From an uncultured bacterium (GTDB lineage: Bacteria; Bacillota; Clostridia; Oscillospirales; Acutalibacteraceae), in contig CAMFFI010000078.1 in the NCBI GenBank assembly GCA_945949625.1, positions 1 to 5,855 on the forward strand: a DNA stretch of 5,855 bases, in the 5' to 3' direction. Below are positions 5,190 to 5,855 of this stretch, one piece after another. The stretch's first letter is position 1. Each line of letters begins with the position of its first letter. The notes beneath the pieces were generated by a model. That model was given only the letters and a program-made list of their open reading frames with translations. It was not told the origin of the DNA and did not search any database. A program made the position numbers and the translations under genes.

Positions 5190-5855
5190 TTAAAATTGAT
5201 ACAAAAATAGATACAGGCGGCTTTAGCGTCGGTATTGAAAAGCTTAAGAGAATAGCAAAAACAGGCTGTGCAGCGGTCGGAACGTCACTTGCGACTATTA
5301 CTGCAGGAATCACAGCAGCAGCTACGGCTTCGGCAAAGGTTGGTTCAGCGTTTGAGGCGGCTATGTCAAAGGTTTCCGCGATATCCGGTGCAACAGGAAA
5401 AGATTTAGAAGTCCTTAAAGACAAAGCAAAGGAAATGGGCGCAAAAACAAAGTTTTCCGCTTCTGAATCTGCCGAAGCATTGCAATATATGGCAATGGCT
5501 GGTTGGCAAACACAGGATATGCTCGGCGGTATTGACGGTATAATGAACCTTGCCGCTGCAGACGGTCTTGACCTTGCCACTACGTCTGATATTGTAACGG
5601 ACGCGATTACAGCTTTCGGTCTTAAGGCTTCAGACTCTTCTCATTTTGCAGATGTACTCGCAAAAGCCAGCTCATCAGCGAATACTAACGTATCAATGCT
5701 TGGAGAATCGTTCAAATACGTTGCTCCTCTCGCCGGAACTATGGGCTATTCCGTTGAAGATGTTTCCCTTGCCCTCGGACTTATGGCAAACGCGTCAGTA
5801 AAAGGCAGTATGGCTGGTACAAGCCTTAAAACTGCTTTATCTAATCTTGCTTCAC
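5171..5855 (+). CDS. Tail tape measure protein (3' end missing)
   Basis: Sets tail length by acting as a ruler inside the tail tube, and usually takes part in DNA entry. ATG at 5171 has a near-perfect AGGAGGTGA at 5158-5166. The window holds the first 228 residues of what is normally a protein of many hundreds. It begins MAYDGSIKIDTKIDTGGFSVG, a common opening in clostridial tape measure proteins. An Ala/Thr-rich hydrophobic segment follows (about 33-55). Then comes the TP901-type core (Pfam PhageMin_Tail), with FEAAMSKVSAISGATG (60-75), KTKFSASESAEALQYMAMAGW and NTNVSMLGESFKYVAPLAG. Base composition is higher in G+C than the two genes before it (27 of 60 in 5581-5640 against 11 of 60 in 4861-4920). 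The start region lies in a stem-loop. Confidence 0.95.
   Translation, partial: MAYDGSIKIDTKIDTGGFSVGIEKLKRIAKTGCAAVGTSLATITAGITAAATASAKVGSAFEAAMSKVSAISGATGKDLEVLKDKAKEMGAKTKFSASESAEALQYMAMAGWQTQDMLGGIDGIMNLAAADGLDLATTSDIVTDAITAFGLKASDSSHFADVLAKASSSANTNVSMLGESFKYVAPLAGTMGYSVEDVSLALGLMANASVKGSMAGTSLKTALSNLAS

Noticed and set aside
5149..5580. 143-codon open frame on the minus strand over the tape measure gene
   Set aside because: It lies antisense to a clearly recognised tape measure N-terminus. Its Ala/Ser/Pro-rich product is the expected shadow of the Ala-rich tape measure codons.
1..5855. Integrase, attachment site, insertion sequence, tRNA or CRISPR array
   Set aside because: I looked on both strands and saw no transposase or recombinase motifs, no cloverleaf-like sequence, no regularly spaced repeats and no target-site duplications.

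Overview
The window is part of the late structural module of a tailed phage or prophage, with every supported gene on the + strand. Gene order and protein families match the siphophage head-tail modules common in low-G+C Firmicutes, especially gut Clostridia (Ruminococcus/Oscillospiraceae type). The host assignment is inferred from family resemblance, A+T-leaning composition and strong AGGAGG-type ribosome binding sites. The sequence alone does not show whether this is an integrated prophage or a free phage.

Head region (1-1492): the 3' end of a GP20-type scaffold gene, then the major capsid gene behind a textbook ribosome binding site. Connector and tail-completion region (about 1489-3067): four short, overlapping, apparently translationally coupled genes for a Gp6-like head-tail connector, a DUF6751-like head-closure candidate, a Minor_capsid_2-type protein and a tail terminator (Minor_capsid_3 type). 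Tail region (3071-4581): tail tube protein, a DUF6673-like protein and a Gp15-family protein; the last two sit where the tail assembly chaperones normally lie. The window ends inside the tape measure gene (from 5171).

The unusual part is 4565-5189, between the Gp15-family gene and the tape measure gene. A near-consensus promoter with an extended -10 box overlaps the end of the Gp15-family gene. It precedes two small A+T-rich genes: a lipoprotein with a DUF3862/SmpA-like motif, and a 51-residue cysteine-rich zinc-ribbon-like protein with a TTG start. This looks like a moron: a cassette in a structural operon that carries its own promoter and may be expressed in the lysogen. Its position recalls the HK97 gp15 superinfection-exclusion moron. 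The lipoprotein is therefore a candidate exclusion or lysogenic-conversion factor.

Directly after the zinc-ribbon gene, a potential RNA stem of 17 pairs over 18 positions encloses the ribosome binding site of the tape measure gene and takes in part of its start codon. The 5' arm begins exactly at the zinc-ribbon stop codon. This resembles phage Mu com/mom, where a small zinc-binding protein opens a stem that hides the next gene's start. It also suits simple ribosome-termination coupling. Two shorter perfect hairpins lie just inside the connector and DUF6673-like genes, and their six-base loops are reverse complements of each other.

No tRNA, rRNA, CRISPR array, insertion sequence, integrase or attachment site was recognised. 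No gene-free stretch exceeds 300 bases.
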